Shown piece after piece: positions 34,171 through 51,457 of a stretch of 64,000 bases of DNA (the stretch's first letter is position 1; every line of letters starts with the position of its first letter). The notes under the pieces are model-generated. The model was not told the origin of the DNA. It did no database searches and saw only the letters and a list, made by a program, of their open reading frames with translations. This DNA is from Malus domestica (lineage: Eukaryota; Streptophyta; Magnoliopsida; Rosales; Rosaceae), in the NCBI RefSeq assembly GCF_042453785.1, contig NC_091675.1:1872501-1936500 (forward strand), in the 5' to 3' direction. A program made the position numbers and the translations under genes.

Positions 34171-35292
34171 GGGAAAATTAGAATGCCCTACATATTTTCT
34201 ATAGTTGTTAGATTAAACATTGATCCCTTTTAAAGATTTGATAAGGTGCTTCAATCAATTGCCACCTAAATAATTTTCTATTTATTTAATTTCCATGTCA
34301 TTAATTTAAATGCATTTATATAGAGGCATAAGGTAGCTTAGCAACTAATTGCCTATAATATAGGAATTTAATTTTCTCAACTCCCTTATGCGCATTAAAT
34401 GACATTTTTTTAATAAAAAAAAAATTAATTAACTAATTCCTCATTTCCTTATTATCAGTATTTAAAAAAAAAATACTATTTCTATTAAAATTGTATCAAT
34501 AAAAAGTCTTCAAACATATTTTTTTCATTTATAGATATATAAAAAATATACTTAAAACTTATGGTACAATTTGAGAACAAAAGTATCAACTTTTGGTACG
34601 TTTAGATTTCAAATGTATCGAGAAACCAAATGTGCCCATTGTCAGGTAATCATGTTGGTACGTTTAGATTCCTATTGTACCAAAAGACCAAATGAACAAA
34701 AAATCTCAAATGTACCACAAAACCAAATGTCTCTATCAGATAACCTTTTTGGTACATTTACATTCCAAATGTACCAAGAAATACAAAAAATCAAATCCAC
34801 TATAAAACTAAATGTGTCCATATTATAGGTAACTAGACGTAGCTATATAATCAAACAAATCTTTACCATGTGTTGGGTCTTCTAAATAATAAAATTTGAC
34901 AATTTTTTTTATAAATATTCTACTATATTCACACAAAAAAAGTAAATATTATAACAAACAATAAAAAAATGCATAGAGATGGATAATAAATGCATAAATA
35001 TAGGGATAATAGGAAAAGAATAAAAAAGAAAACGAAATGCCCATGAGATGGATAATAAAAAAAATGTCATTTAATGCGTAGAAGGGGGTTGAGAAAATTA
35101 AATTTCTATATTATAGGCAATTAGTTGCTAAGCTACCCTCTATATAAATGCATTTAAATTAATGACGTGGAAATTAAATAAATAGAAAATTATTGAGGTG
35201 GCAATTGATTGAAGCACCTTAATCAAATCTTTAAAAGGGATGAATGTTTAATCTAAAACTATAGAAAATATGTAGAGCATTCTAATTTTCCC
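34171..35292. mobile_element. Non-autonomous element with ~240-bp terminal inverted repeats
   Basis: Bases 34171 to about 34412 are repeated in inverted orientation at about 35053-35292, with only scattered mismatches by eye. The outer ends are GGGAAAATTAGAATGCCCT and the complement. The middle is AT-rich and carries several copies of a GGTACRTTTAGATTCC...TGTACC phrase around 34595-34770. Such long inverted repeats without a gene suggest a Mutator-like or foldback element. No target duplication is visible. Its right end lies about 170 bp before the dUTPase ATG and so may overlap that promoter. Confidence 0.75.
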
Positions 35293-35462
35293 TCCGAAGG
35301 AAATTTGAAAATTGGCTGAAAACTTTGGAGCTATTGCGCGGTAAAAGCCATTGTTCGCGACGCTCTCTTATTTAAACAAACCCTGTCTTCCCTCTTGCCC
35401 CCCATCTGGTTTTTGGCAAATACCCAACGCATTGCCGTCGCTTTCTCCCGCAAGCTCTCAGA

Positions 35463-36169
35463 ATGCCCCAGCAAGACGTGCAGAACGGAAGCCATGAAGT
35501 CAAAGAGCCGACTCCCAAGATCGCCAAGCTTCACGAAAACGGCGACGTTTCTGGAAACTTTGCCCCATTTTTCCGGGTGAAGAAGCTCTCTGAAAAGGCA
35601 GTTTTGCCGGCCAGAGGTTCCCCTCTCTCTGCAGGCTATGATCTCTCAAGGTGAACCCCAAAACCCCTAAGTTTATATTCGATTTTTATTTGAACAATCA
35701 TCGGAATTTGATGTGGATTTTTGTGTAGCGCGACGGAGACGAAAGTTCCGGCCAGAGGAAAAGCCCTGGTCCCAACCGATCTGAGCATTGCCGTCCCTGA
35801 GGGAACCTATGCCCGAATTGGTAAAAATCCTAATCCCCAAATTTCCTGCTCAATTTCGATAAATTTTGATCTCTTGGCATACAGAATTTAAATGGGTTTT
35901 CTGTATTGTCTGTTGGGTGTGTAGCGCCACGATCGGGGCTGGCATGGAAGCACTCGATTGATGTCGGAGCTGGTGTCATCGATGCAGATTACAGAGGTCC
36001 GGTTGGGGTGGTGCTGTTCAACTTTTCTGATGTTGATTTTGAGATCAAGGAGGGTGACAGGATTGCACAGCTGATCATTGAGAAGATCATCATCCCTGAT
36101 GTTGTGGAGGTTGAGGATTTGGATTCCACGTTCAGAGGTGCCGGAGGGTTTGGGTCTACCGGTGTTTAG
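35463..36169 (+). CDS. DUT: Deoxyuridine 5'-triphosphate nucleotidohydrolase (dUTPase)
   Basis: Three exons: 35463-35650, 35729-35820 and 35925-36169, giving 174 residues with intact phase. It hydrolyses dUTP to dUMP and pyrophosphate, keeping uracil out of DNA and supplying dUMP for thymidylate synthesis. The five trimeric dUTPase motifs are present: motif 1 near SPLSAGYDL, motif 2 with [16 protein letters not shown], motif 3 split by the second intron and containing [20 protein letters not shown] with the catalytic aspartate, motif 4 GDRIAQLII, and motif 5 [10 protein letters not shown] at the C-terminus. The start [13 protein letters not shown] gives a short hydrophilic N-terminus and no obvious organelle signal, so nuclear or cytosolic location is inferred. 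It converges with the isomerase gene, their stops being about 460 bp apart. Confidence 0.96.
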
Positions 36170-36628
36170 AACCCTCCCCCAGCCACTCTACTGGTGGGAT
36201 CTGGGGCTTTGGGAACAATGTAGTTGGGTAGTTTTGTTGAAGTTGTAGGTGACCGGTCTACTCCCTTGACACAAATGTTTTCAGTCAATGAATGAGTAAC
36301 TAGTTTTATTTTGAACATCTATGTCTTCTTTAATTTGCTCCAGTTTGAAGAACAAACACGGACGATGACTGAAAACATAAAGATTCAATACGTGATTCCG
36401 TGATTGCAAAATTGCTAGAGATATATTATATGCATCTATTTGTTTGGACAGCATTTCTTGGAACCCAGAATTGTATCAATTCGACTACAATTATGATCAA
36501 TGTAAGGTATTAGAAAATTGCAAGCAAAACCGGTACCGCGTTATGCCGTATTGATTGTAGTTGATATACATGAGGTTAATTTATTCGTTCAGCTGACTTT
36601 AAAGTTGATTAACTCCGGCAAAAGGCAA

Positions 36629-41972
<5,344 letters not shown>

Positions 41973-42008
41973 TTCAGATTATGCTGAAACACTTCTCAAC
42001 CAAATTCC

Positions 42009-42875
42009 CTGCATTGAAAAATTGTGTTATTTTTCGACCAAAATTAAATAAATTTTCATACTTTTACCCAAAAAAACACTGAAATTTTTTATTAGCTCTC
42101 ACGTACTGCCTGGAGCAGAAAAATTGCAGCAAATATTCTATCTTTTTCCTAGCGTTTCCCGGGAAGCAAACAGAAAATACAATCAAATTGCCATTCTTTT
42201 CGCGTTTTATTTTCGCCTGATCCTTTTTCTGCTAACGATATTCAAAATTGAATGCCTTCTTTTGCCGACTGCGTGTCATCTAAGATTGCGACAGCCCGTC
42301 GTACTCAATAATTGACCCAAAGTTTCGATAAATAAAGCTGGCGTGAGAGAAACGCGAATAAAATTTGGATCAAATCCGAATGAAAATAAAGAAATTGAGT
42401 AAATTGGCATTTCTAGGGAACCAAACAGGAAAAAGAAATATCAAATTGGCACTGATTCTGCTTTTTTAAGCCGATCCTTCTTCTGCTATCAGAGTACACA
42501 AAATCGACTAAAGAATTTCACTGACGTCGTACTCAATGCTTTACACAGAACAAAATTTCGATCTTTTCCTAGCGTTTCTCGGGAACCAAACAGAAAACAT
42601 GATCAAATTCGCATTTTTTTCCCGGCTTTTTTACCGGAATTTTTGTTACAACACAAATTACAAATCGACTGTAAAATAATACTGAATTGCGTATCCCCTG
42701 TGATTGCAACAGCACATCCCCATTAACAATTGACCAAAAATTCGATAAATAAAGCTGGCGTGAAAGAAAAGCGAATAAAATTGCGATCGAATCCGACTGG
42801 AAATAAATAAATTGATAGAACAAAATAAATAAATAAAAAACTTTAAAAATTAATAAAAATGGAGATGATGTCTAC
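42009..42875 (-). other. Probable 5' leader intron of the isomerase gene, with internal duplications
   Basis: On the minus strand a donor CCAG-GTAGAC at 42876/42875 and an acceptor AATGCAG-GGAATTTGG at 42009/42008 frame this stretch, 36 bp ahead of the ATG. Inside, the phrase CTGTTTGGTTCCCGAGAAACG, common just after donors of plant leader introns, occurs around 42570-42600, 42415-42430 and 42150-42175. The block with ATTTATCGA and CGCCAGCTTTATT occurs near 42735-42770 and 42315-42345. So the intron seems partly built from a repeated unit of about 420 bp. Leader introns of this type often raise expression; that is inference here. Confidence 0.6.
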
Positions 42876-43126
42876 CTGGTGGAGCTTCGAGAAGAAGAAA
42901 TTCTTGGTGCAGAAGAAGATAGATTTGTTGATTGGCAGAAGGTTTGGAAGTACGCTAAAAGGAAAGAGAGAAGCTTCGGCCTCCAAGTGTCACCGGCCCT
43001 ACTCGGTGAATCGGTGACTCGGTCACGTGAAAGCCGAAACTGTGGGGTGCTTTTTCGGATGGATCGGACGCGTGGCAAAGTACGATTGCTTAGAAAACAG
43101 GAAAAAAGATGCAAAAATTAAAAAAG

Positions 43127-43198
43127 TTCCGTTGCCGGGAATCGAACCCGGGTCTCCTGGGTGAAAGCCAGATATCCTAACCGCTGGACGACAACGGA
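43127..43198 (-). tRNA. trnE-UUC: tRNA-Glu (TTC)
   Basis: A 72-nt cloverleaf on the minus strand. The acceptor arm is TCCGTTG paired with CAACGGA, plus discriminator A. The D arm holds CCAGCGGTTAGG. The anticodon arm CTGGC-TTTCACC-CAG has anticodon TTC. The T arm is CCGGG-TTCGATT-CCCGG. No intron. All stems pair, so it should be functional. It lies a little upstream of the isomerase leader exon and is transcribed in the same direction by RNA polymerase III. Confidence 0.95.
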
Positions 43199-44068
43199 TT
43201 TGTTGTTTACGTTACCTCACTAAAATTATTTATTAGAACATGGAAGAGAAGCTTTTGCATCGAAAACTTATTTTTTCACACCTTTTGTTACGAGTTATTT
43301 GTTATAAATGGGAAAAGTTAGGAGATAATCATCACTAGGGACAGGAGAAAAGCAATCGCAAAATATTATACTATTTAGTTTCGTAATTATAACACAAAAT
43401 GTTGCAAGAAAAGAGAAAGGAAGAGATACTGATATTATTACTTTCACTTCTTTTCTTTCATGTGTATTGTAATCACACACATAGTGCTTTTTATATAGAG
43501 CCACATCCGTAACAAAACAAAAGTGAGATGATTGCTCTTTTTGAAAGCTTTACATAATAACAATCATACTACTGTGACTTTTTTGAAAACATCACATAAT
43601 AACAATCACATTACTGTGGGCATTCATTCTCACAATTTTACAACATTATTTTTATTTTTCACAACTTTTACCACATGGAAATCGTGCCTATATAAAATGG
43701 GAACAATAATCTCAAATGGACTAAGATAAAAAGAAACATTTACAAATTAGAATTCATCATATATGGTACTTAAAAAGAGGTATATTTCCATTGTATACAT
43801 GTTTATAGTTTTGTTTCTAAAGGGACTTTTCACTGCATTTCAGGGTTATGCTATGGTGTTCTTCCCTCCATTCCCGATCCGATCCGGCCGCGTTTGAGCC
43901 TCTAAACTTTCTCTGCAAAACTTTGTTTGAGTTTGACAACTTCTGCTGCAAAATGAAACATAAATTCTTGCTATCATTCCATCAACCCAAATACAGCAAA
44001 AAGTTTAAAAAAAAAAAAAAGGGCCAGCGAAGTGCGTTCTCATCTCTCACCATTGTAGAAACATATCA
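43199..44068. other. Spacer between tRNA-Glu and LIKE-COV gene
   Basis: No gene is seen. Around 43530-43640 the phrase TTTGAAAACATCACATAATAACAATCACA is present in two diverged copies with ACTGTGG. The segment nearest 44068 is the 3' flank of the minus-strand LIKE-COV gene; it contains an A run at about 44008-44020. Confidence 0.5.
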
Positions 44069-46131
44069 TCATACTTGTAGCTCTTCAAAGTGGGGAACTC
44101 TTCTGGGTGTAAGGACTTGTGCATCCACCGTAGTTAAAAGTTGCGGTATTGACAGACCTCCTGAGATGACAATTTCTGCAGCGACCGAAAACCAAATGAA
44201 AACAACTATGAGAAGGCGAGATACATAATTAGATAGTACATTATGTTGCAAATATTTCTGTACAAAAAGTCATACCAATCCCCTCTCCAACTGACAGATT
44301 TGGTCTCAGAATATCCTTGGGACTGATCAGAAAAATGTCTCCCAGATAAAGATGGTTGGTAGGTACATAAACGCAGCATAGCTCTTCTCCTACGTTTCTT
44401 TGATCAAGAACAACTGTTGAAGTGATAAACCCTAATGCATACTCCCCGATTCTTGGATGCCTTATGATCGCCACTTCCTTGAAGGCGTTTATGCTCTGAT
44501 CTGCAAAGTGATGTAAAATGAGTGGAAAATTCTGGAACATGGGAACTTAGACTACGATTTATTGTATGGTTTGCAATGTACCTGGTGATATTGCTGTGCT
44601 AATTTGCTTTGATGCAGCATAGATATAGCTTATAAGTGGCATTTTCGTAATAAACCACTCCCATAGAGTAAGAACAGAAGTTCCCAACCACGACTGCATG
44701 AAAACGCCGACTAAGAAGATGAAGACGAGGGAGGTGGCAAATCCAAGACCTGCATATTGACGTCAACATTGTACATGTTTTGTTTCGTAAACTAGGCCCC
44801 AAAAAATGAATGAAACAGCCTTCCACTAAACACATTGCAGATCCTATGGGAGTTCTCAGGGTTGGAGTTAAGTCTTTTGCTTTGCTCAGAAGATTGATTA
44901 CATCTTCAAAGTTTATGCCTACTTACCCATGTCGACTAACCCAAGCAACTCACGCTAAAACTCGAACGATGATGAGTTTGTAACACAAACTTGAATTCTT
45001 CTACTCTTTGGAGATAAATTTATAAGACAGAGGAGCAATTCTGCTTACCGAAAATATTGACTCCTAGGTGGTTGTAGATTGGGGAGAATAAACCATCAAC
45101 AAATTTAATGAAAGCCCATGTGATGTAGAACGTAATAGCTATTGGAAGAAGAATGACACTGCAAAGGAAAAACAAATCATGGAACATATCACAAAAAATG
45201 TCGATTTTGACAGTAATTTGTATACATTTCAAGAGAATCTATGAATCAATTTGCTTTGAAATATTAAATTCTAGTAAAATACCACTTAACTAATATTTGA
45301 GTTTGCAGATACGGGTTAAGTAAGTTGGTTAGGGCAGAGTGCCCACCCTAGCACTCGAGTTCAAATTCCCCCTCCGTACATTAGAGTATTTACTTGACGC
45401 CAAGTACCAACAAAGCGTTCATTTTCATAATATGTGAATGTTAACCCATCATTTAATTGGGATTAAGCGACTAAGCATGTCAGATTAGGGATCGTTGTGG
45501 CAGGTACCCGGAGTAAGTCCGGCTTCATTGGAATCAGACCGAGTGCAAATGCCACAGAGCAACTAAACAGTGTTGAGTAAGAATTAAGAGGGATTAGAAG
45601 AGATAATATGTTACCATCCTGTCATAAACTTCTTGGAAGCCCAGCTCCGAATAACTTTCGAAAATGCCTATACAAAAGAACAAGCAAAGAATTTAATTTC
45701 ATGCAACTTTCTGAGAAATATTTGATCTAACGTCACTAGACAAGTAACAAAACAAGGATATGAACAACGAGATCACACTATTTTCAAGTTACGTTAGAAT
45801 TTAAGCGTCAAACCTAAAACCAATTTGCGAACGAGACATACTAGACTTTCATCGTTCGATATGAAAACGGATCAACCATAACAACCATAATCTATTTTCA
45901 CATTTCATCCGTATTCATATGATTATGCAATATTTATAGACCTAATTGGGAAAGGCAAGAAGGCAAATGAAATTGGACGAAAACCTCGTGGCCGGTTTGA
46001 TGATGGGAATGGGAGGTGGTGGGAGGTGGGGAGTTTGGTGGGGAGGAGGATTTGGAATCTCCTCCGTTTTCGGAAACGGCAGCGACTGGGATGAGGAGCT
46101 CGAGATCCCTTTCTCTCCCTCTCGTCGCCAT
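44069..46131 (-). CDS. LCV: LIKE-COV protein (DUF502 membrane protein)
   Basis: Six exons: 46131-45985, 45667-45615, 45158-45049, 44749-44582, 44500-44276 and 44175-44069. They total 810 nt, or 269 residues, in phase. The N-terminus MATRGRERDLELLIPVAAV is followed by a serine/proline/histidine-rich stretch. Two membrane segments follow: CVILLPIAITFYITWAFIKF (about 68-88) and LGFATSLVFIFLVGVFM (about 105-121). The conserved DUF502 body then includes IPLISYIYAASKQ-like sequence (here MPLISYIYAASKQIS), VAIIRHPRIGEYALGFIT, CCVYVPTNH and an ISGG motif near the C-terminus. Arabidopsis COV1 restrains vascular differentiation in the stem and members locate to the trans-Golgi; orthologue assignment within the family is not possible here. 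A tRNA-like repeat lies in the third intron region. Confidence 0.92.
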
Positions 46132-46897
46132 TGTTGTTGCTTTGCGTCTGCGTCTCTGCCTCCCTTTGTTTTTCAGGAATGCTCGGAAGTCGGACCACTA
46201 ACTGAAAATCAAATTTAACCAGTCATAGCTTCCTCAGCTGTGGTTACTTATATTTCCCGGGTTGAACCGGGTCCAAATAAACAAGCCCATCACGTTTATA
46301 TAGTATAGTCCAACATTTTTTCGCTTCTTATTGGATGAATTGTAAGATGTGAGATAGGCTTTGATGTTATAGATAAGACATTGGTGAAGGGGAGATGTTG
46401 AATCCAAGGAGTACGTAGGATTATTAACAGTTGTCCGCGGTGCTCGTTGGACTCGTTTGAAAGTTATTTTAAAATGATTGAAATCACTTTTGATGAAAGT
46501 GTTTTTGAGTTCAAAAAGCACTCTCATAAAAAAACATTTCCAGTTATTTTAAAAGAACTTCCAAACGAGTTGTGATACCATAAATATAACATGTACATCA
46601 ACATAACTCTTTAAAATCACAATAATACGTAATGTGAATAGGAATAAGTTGATAAAAAAAATTAACATCACAGACACGTAATCACAAAGATACATAATAC
46701 ATCAAGGTAGAAATTTGAGTACACCAAACCATGACATCAAACTCTTCAGCTCTCTCGTAGAATCAGTAATAGTCACTTACCAAAATGTACAAAACATTTC
46801 TTCACAAAGAATCCTAAATCCTAAGCAAACATACATATCAAGGAGGCAGATTAACTGATATCCCTCCGTATACATTTCTGAGTCTTCCCAAGTTCCT
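46132..46897. other. Spacer with a short MITE (46451-46570)
   Basis: It contains the upstream region of the LIKE-COV gene and the 3' flank of the glucanase gene. A 120-bp inverted-repeat element lies at 46451-46570, with ends ACTCGTTTGAAAG and CTTCCAAACGAGT and an interior reading AAAATGATTGAAATCACTTTTG. A related half-element is at about 60868-60988. Nothing else is recognisable. Confidence 0.65.
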
Positions 46898-48952
46898 TCA
46901 TACATCTTTAGTACTCCCACCTGGGTAGTTGCAGCTATCATAGCCTACGCAACACAGAAGGGTACAAAGTTTAATAAATGAAAAAAGAAAAAAGAAAAAA
47001 GATCAAGATTAAAAACTTACTAGGGTTGTTGGACGTCAGTGTGGCGGTTTGCGAGAAATCGCAGTTCCAAGGATTTCTGCCAGCGGTTTGATATAGGAGA
47101 TTCATGGCGTAAGTAGCATGGGATTTTACTGTGTTTGGTTCAAAACAAGACCCTCCGGGTTGAATTGGAGTGCAATCAAAACCATGTCCACAAACATAAT
47201 CTATATTAGCCTGTAACTGAGAGTCTGATACGCCGGCCTTGGGCACACAATATGATCCTTTCTTTGGCTTTGGCCCCGATGGATTCGCTGGCGTGGGGGG
47301 CGTGGATGGCGTGGTGGGCGTAGATGGCGTGGCGGGCGTGGTAGGGGTCTGAAGCAAAATAAATCAAGTTAAATTTAAACACTGCAACAAAAACATTTAG
47401 AACATATGTCAGTCCCTTTGTAACTTGTTACTCCTCGGCTTTGGAATGCAGTAGCTGATACTATAATCAATTTCGATTGGCCCTAGCTAAGTCCGTCAGG
47501 GTTTGTAGTACAACTAAAGGTCAACATGTCTGAAGCTAATCGACAACCGGTTGGATCAGCATATCAAAATTAACCTAAAATCACAAATTGATGATAGTGA
47601 TATCGTGATTTTTACCTGGCTGCTCTTAGAGAGACCAACATCATAATTCATGGTGAGGTCAGGCTTGAAGAGACCAAATGCTCTCTCTGACACGGGGCCA
47701 GGCTTCAAGTTCTCATCGTAGAGTGCAAAGAGGTAAGTGTCCACAGACTTTCCCGGCATCAATGGCGTCCCAACCATTGATCGAAGGTGCGCAATCAGGT
47801 TTCCGTTATAAGCTTTCGCGTTCTGGACACTTGGACCAACCTCATTGTCGTCCCCTTTGTACGGCCATCCGGTCTCCGCCACCACAATTTCCACCCCCTT
47901 GAAGCCTATAGAGTCCAATGCCGATCTTATTGCATCCACCTATACAGAATTGGGCGGTAACATTTTTGAGTTCGTTCGCCATGTTAACTAGAGCAAACGA
48001 GTTCTCATGTACTCGAATTCAAATTTTTATCACTGAAGCGTAGATTGATTTAAAGTTGAATATCGCTCGTAAAAAGAAACAAACGGAACAAATAAATAAC
48101 TGTCTTGGACTGGACAAGACCGGTGGAGATAATTTACCTGAGCATCGAACATGTTCATGTACTTAATATTTGTGTTGGAGTCGAACCGCCCATTATTCGG
48201 CTGAAATAGGCAAAAAGCCAGTGTCTCGGGTCTCGGGTCACTCCGGTACGCGAAATACGGGTACGGGTTGATAGCGAAAGGCGAACCGGTGGCGTTATTA
48301 AACCCAAGCAACTCCTTTATGACGTCACCAAAACCCGGGTCGAACCTTGCGGAGGACGGCGGCTCGGAATGCTTGAGCATCGCCATGGAGTGTACGGTGG
48401 AGACCTTGATTTTCCCGCCAAGAGACAGGGAAGTGAGGGCGTCTTGAACATTCTTAATCGCCGGGACCAGCTGAGAAATCAGGCCCTGGTCGCCGTAAGT
48501 CAAGACCTCGTTGCCGACGGTGATGAGGATGATGTTGCTCGCCGGGTAGAAAGGGGACACGTTAGCTCCAACCCAGCTCTTGGCGAAACTGGGGTCGGAT
48601 GCGAGACCCGGGATGTCGCCGTTCGACGCTCCGATGACGATACCCAAGCCGGTGTTCGCCAGGGCTTTGATTATGGCCGGGTCGGAACCGTAAAGCCGAA
48701 CCTTCTGGATTGAAGTTGACTGGAGCAGCTTCGTGGTGGACGACGGTGGCGGTAGGTTGTCGGCAACTTGGCCGTAGTTTACACCGATAAATGATTGGCA
48801 ATCTGCATTAAAAACAGAGCAATTAAATTATGGGGTTTATTTCTTTTGAAAAAGATATTAGGATTGAATCAATCAACATTTTTTACGAGCTTACTTGCGA
48901 GGTTAATGGATAAAACGAAAAGTGCTAATGTATGAAGAAATGTAATCGCCAT
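46898..48952 (-). CDS. Glucan endo-1,3-beta-glucosidase, GH17 with X8 (CBM43) domain
   Basis: Exons 48952-48895, 48802-48138, 47939-47616, 47348-47021 and 46944-46898 give 473 residues. The signal peptide is MAITFLHTLALFVLSINLA. The GH17 barrel runs from about residue 24 (FIGVNYGQVADNLP) to about 335. The proton donor is Glu118 in ITVGNEV, and the nucleophile is Glu263 in VVAETGWPY. A threonine/proline linker of TPTTP/STPPT repeats (about 350-375) joins to an X8 carbohydrate-binding module, YCVPKAGVSDSQLQ through NPWNCDFSQTA. It should hydrolyse callose in the wall or at plasmodesmata. The C-terminus ends YDSCNYPGGSTKDV without a hydrophobic tail, so no GPI anchor is predicted. Exon phase is intact. 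Subfamily is not assigned. Confidence 0.95.
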
Positions 48953-49119
48953 GGCTGACGACAGACTGCTCTGTTTCTGTGAAGGTGAAAAGAATGGAGG
49001 GAGAAAATTAATAGGAAAGTTCAAGACTTGGGGGCAAAATCGTAAAGTGACGTTTCGGTAGGCTTCGACTTTACAAAAGCACACATTTTTTTTTTCCAGT
49101 AACATGGAAGAAGAAAAAT

Positions 49120-49267
49120 GAAGTGTGCTATCCACACATCTCTTTTTACTTTTCACATATCTCTTGTTAATTTCTGTCATTTGATCTTCTTTAATTCATC
49201 CGATCTGACGGCCGAAAATTAAAAAGGTGTGATAGAAGTAAAAAAGGATGTGTGGATATCACACCCC
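49120..49267. mobile_element. MITE, family with GTGTGCTAWCCACAC ends, copy B
   Basis: The left end GAAGTGTGCTATCCACACATC and the right end GGATGTGTGGATATCACACCCC are near complements. Shared inner arms are CTTTTTACTTTTCACA and GAAGTAAAAAAGG. It is related to 18819-18962 and lies just upstream of the glucanase gene. Confidence 0.75.
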
Positions 49268-49619
49268 AAGAAAAAAAATCCAATAAAGAACAATTAGTCT
49301 AGTTCTAGCCACTTCAGAGCAGTCATCGAAAAGAAATTGGCAAGCTCTTGAAAATTCATCTCGTCTTTTAATTTCAATTGGGCAAGTCAGCTCCAAAACT
49401 ATGTTCTATGACATGCTACAAATTACAAATCTAGTTCTCTATGATCAAACTTCTGCACTCCAAATCATAACACTTCGTAACGATGTTTCGACTTAAATAT
49501 TATACTAAATATATAGTTATTGCTCAACAAATCATAAAACTGCTTCCAAATTTCTTAAAATTTTTAACTTAATGCTCAAAAAAATATTTTGCGAAAATAA
49601 AAAATTTGCATTTTTTTCA

Positions 49620-49860
49620 AAACGCATGGGTGTTAGAGGGCTCGACTCACGCAAAACGAGGCTGGCTCCGTGCACGCCAAAATGGTGCGGGCTCCATGGA
49701 TAGAAAAAGGAGCGGGCTTCGGGCACCCAAAACAATGCGGACACCTCACATGCAAAACAAGGCGAACCTAAACACACAAGACGAGGCATGGTCCGGGTAA
49801 GCAGAATGAGGCGAACTTCTGGGTACTTAGAAAATGAGTCGGGCTCCATGCATGTAAAAA
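49620..49860. repeat. Degenerate minisatellite, about 28-bp unit
   Basis: Eight or so irregular units contain GCAAAACGAGGC / CCAAAATGGTGC / GCAAAACAAGGC followed by GGGCTCCATG or a variant. The block is GC-richer than its flanks. A frame can be read across it on either strand, but the repetition explains it, and no protein is called. Confidence 0.65.
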
Positions 49861-49942
49861 TATATTTCGTAGAACATGAATATGATATTTTGTAATAGTG
49901 GTGAGAGAAATAAAAGAAAATTGCACAAAAATGATTCAAATA

Positions 49943-50097
49943 TGGGAACTTTAACGAAAAGCACTCGGTACTGTTCACTTTAACGAAAAACCACATTTTT
50001 ACACTAAAAAGTCAATCCTGGTACTATTCACTTTACCATTTATTTTGTTCTTATCATTAAAACTCAAAGTTTTCAAGCCATTTTCATTAGTTTTCCT
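49943..50097. mobile_element. MITE-like repeat (TTAACGAAAA family), copy B
   Basis: This is the reverse-orientation relative of 18992-19146. It begins GGGAACTTTAACGAAAAGC and ends TTTTCATTAGTTTTCCT. The shared centre reads AAAAGTCAATCCTGGTACTA. It is non-coding. Confidence 0.8.
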
Positions 50098-51457
50098 TTC
50101 AAATATTTATAATTTTGAATCATTTTTGTACAATTTTGTTAATTTTTCTTTTGTTTTTCTTATCACCACAACAAACTATAATATTCATATTCTTCAAAAT
50201 AAATTTTTTCATGCAAAATCTATTATAATTCGTATTTGAACACTTGTAATCAATGATTTAAAACCTAAATTTAAAGATATTTGAACCTTTTTTTTTGTTA
50301 ATTTTTCTTTTATCTAAAGCTACACTATATATTTATATAACCATTTTTGTTAACCAAAAGAGGGTGAAAGACTGTTTAACAAAACAAAATTTTGCTATTT
50401 TTTATTTAAGCGTCGCCCACATGTGATTTTAACATCTCTAATTTTTTTTAAATTAAAAATATATAACTAAATATACATTTTAACATCTCTATATTTTTAA
50501 CTTATTTTTTTTACTGAGAAAGAGCATCTTAGCACATAAGTAATGACAACAACAAACATTGATTTTTTATAATCAGTTCAATATGTTAATCAAAAGAACA
50601 ACAAAATCTAAACCCAAAACCATTTTATCTCATTAGCAAAAGAACGGGAAAAACAAAAGCACTTTTTGTGAATCTACGGTCTACCAAAATCAATACCAGC
50701 CACATTACACAAAGCGAAATTTTCTTCCTTAGTAAGAAAGAAGCACTTCGTTTTAGAAAGCGAGGACATTTCCAGCTTAAAAGAACTTTGAGCAACATAA
50801 ACGAAGCAAGGTATTTGCCCAAGAAAGCACTGTGAGAAAAAGTGCTTCTCATATATTAGTAGTATATTAATTTGGTCACTTGAGGAGCAACAAACGCACA
50901 AAGGTAAGCTGACTTTGAGAAGTTGGGTATAATTGGCGCGCAAGTAACCTTTTGAATAATGCTAAGAATAATGGAAAGGAAACAAGATTTCGAACATTCA
51001 AAATTAAGCTTTCTGCCTACCACTTCTCCAAGGCTTTAATTAAACGGTTCATGAAAGAAATTCCGGTTCGGGTGGAGCAAGAGCAAGCGGAGCTTGGCGA
51101 TGATGTTAACCGGACAAGTAGAGCAACAAAAGTAACCAGTACGGGTTCATGTGGCGCTTTCACCCTTGCGGAACTTGGGCTCAATAGTTTACCAATAACT
51201 TGCGCAAGGGCTTCATAAATTCGTAGCACTAGACAAAGCCAATCAAAATCGCATAAATTTTTTGGACCGGATGGCAGTCATGGCCTAATACAATTGTTCG
51301 CTTAGTCCTTGGATTCTGGTCTCAGAGCGAACAAACGAAGATCAATTTGTTGGAAGCTAACTGGTACGGAAAAGACGTCGAAAATGCAGAATTAAATGCA
51401 TAGATGTTACATTATTCATCTCTTGCAAACCCAAATATGAATTTCTTATTCACTAGG
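50098..51457. other. AT-rich spacer downstream of the TRM-type gene
   Basis: No convincing gene. An A-rich region with AAGCACTTT and TTCTCACAGTGCTTT phrases near 50640-50850 may be a decayed inverted-repeat transposon. A segment at about 50940-51230 can be read in either direction for 70-88 codons without resemblance to a protein that I know. Confidence 0.45.

Noticed and set aside
42859-43017. Open frame of 52 codons starting MEMMSTWWSFEKKK next to tRNA-Glu
   Set aside because: It overlaps the likely first leader exon of the isomerase gene on the other strand, has no known family features, and has no independent promoter that I can see.
45310-45420. tRNA-like A and B box phrases (GGTTAGGGCAG, GAGTTCAAATTCC) in a LIKE-COV intron; similar bits near 14353-14470, 18655-18780 and 22675-22790
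   Set aside because: They suggest tRNA-derived SINE remnants, but I could not find clear ends, tails or target duplications, so I do not annotate them as elements.
50940-51230. Overlapping frames of 70-88 codons on both strands
   Set aside because: Two long frames on opposite strands, neither with recognisable features, most likely arise by chance.
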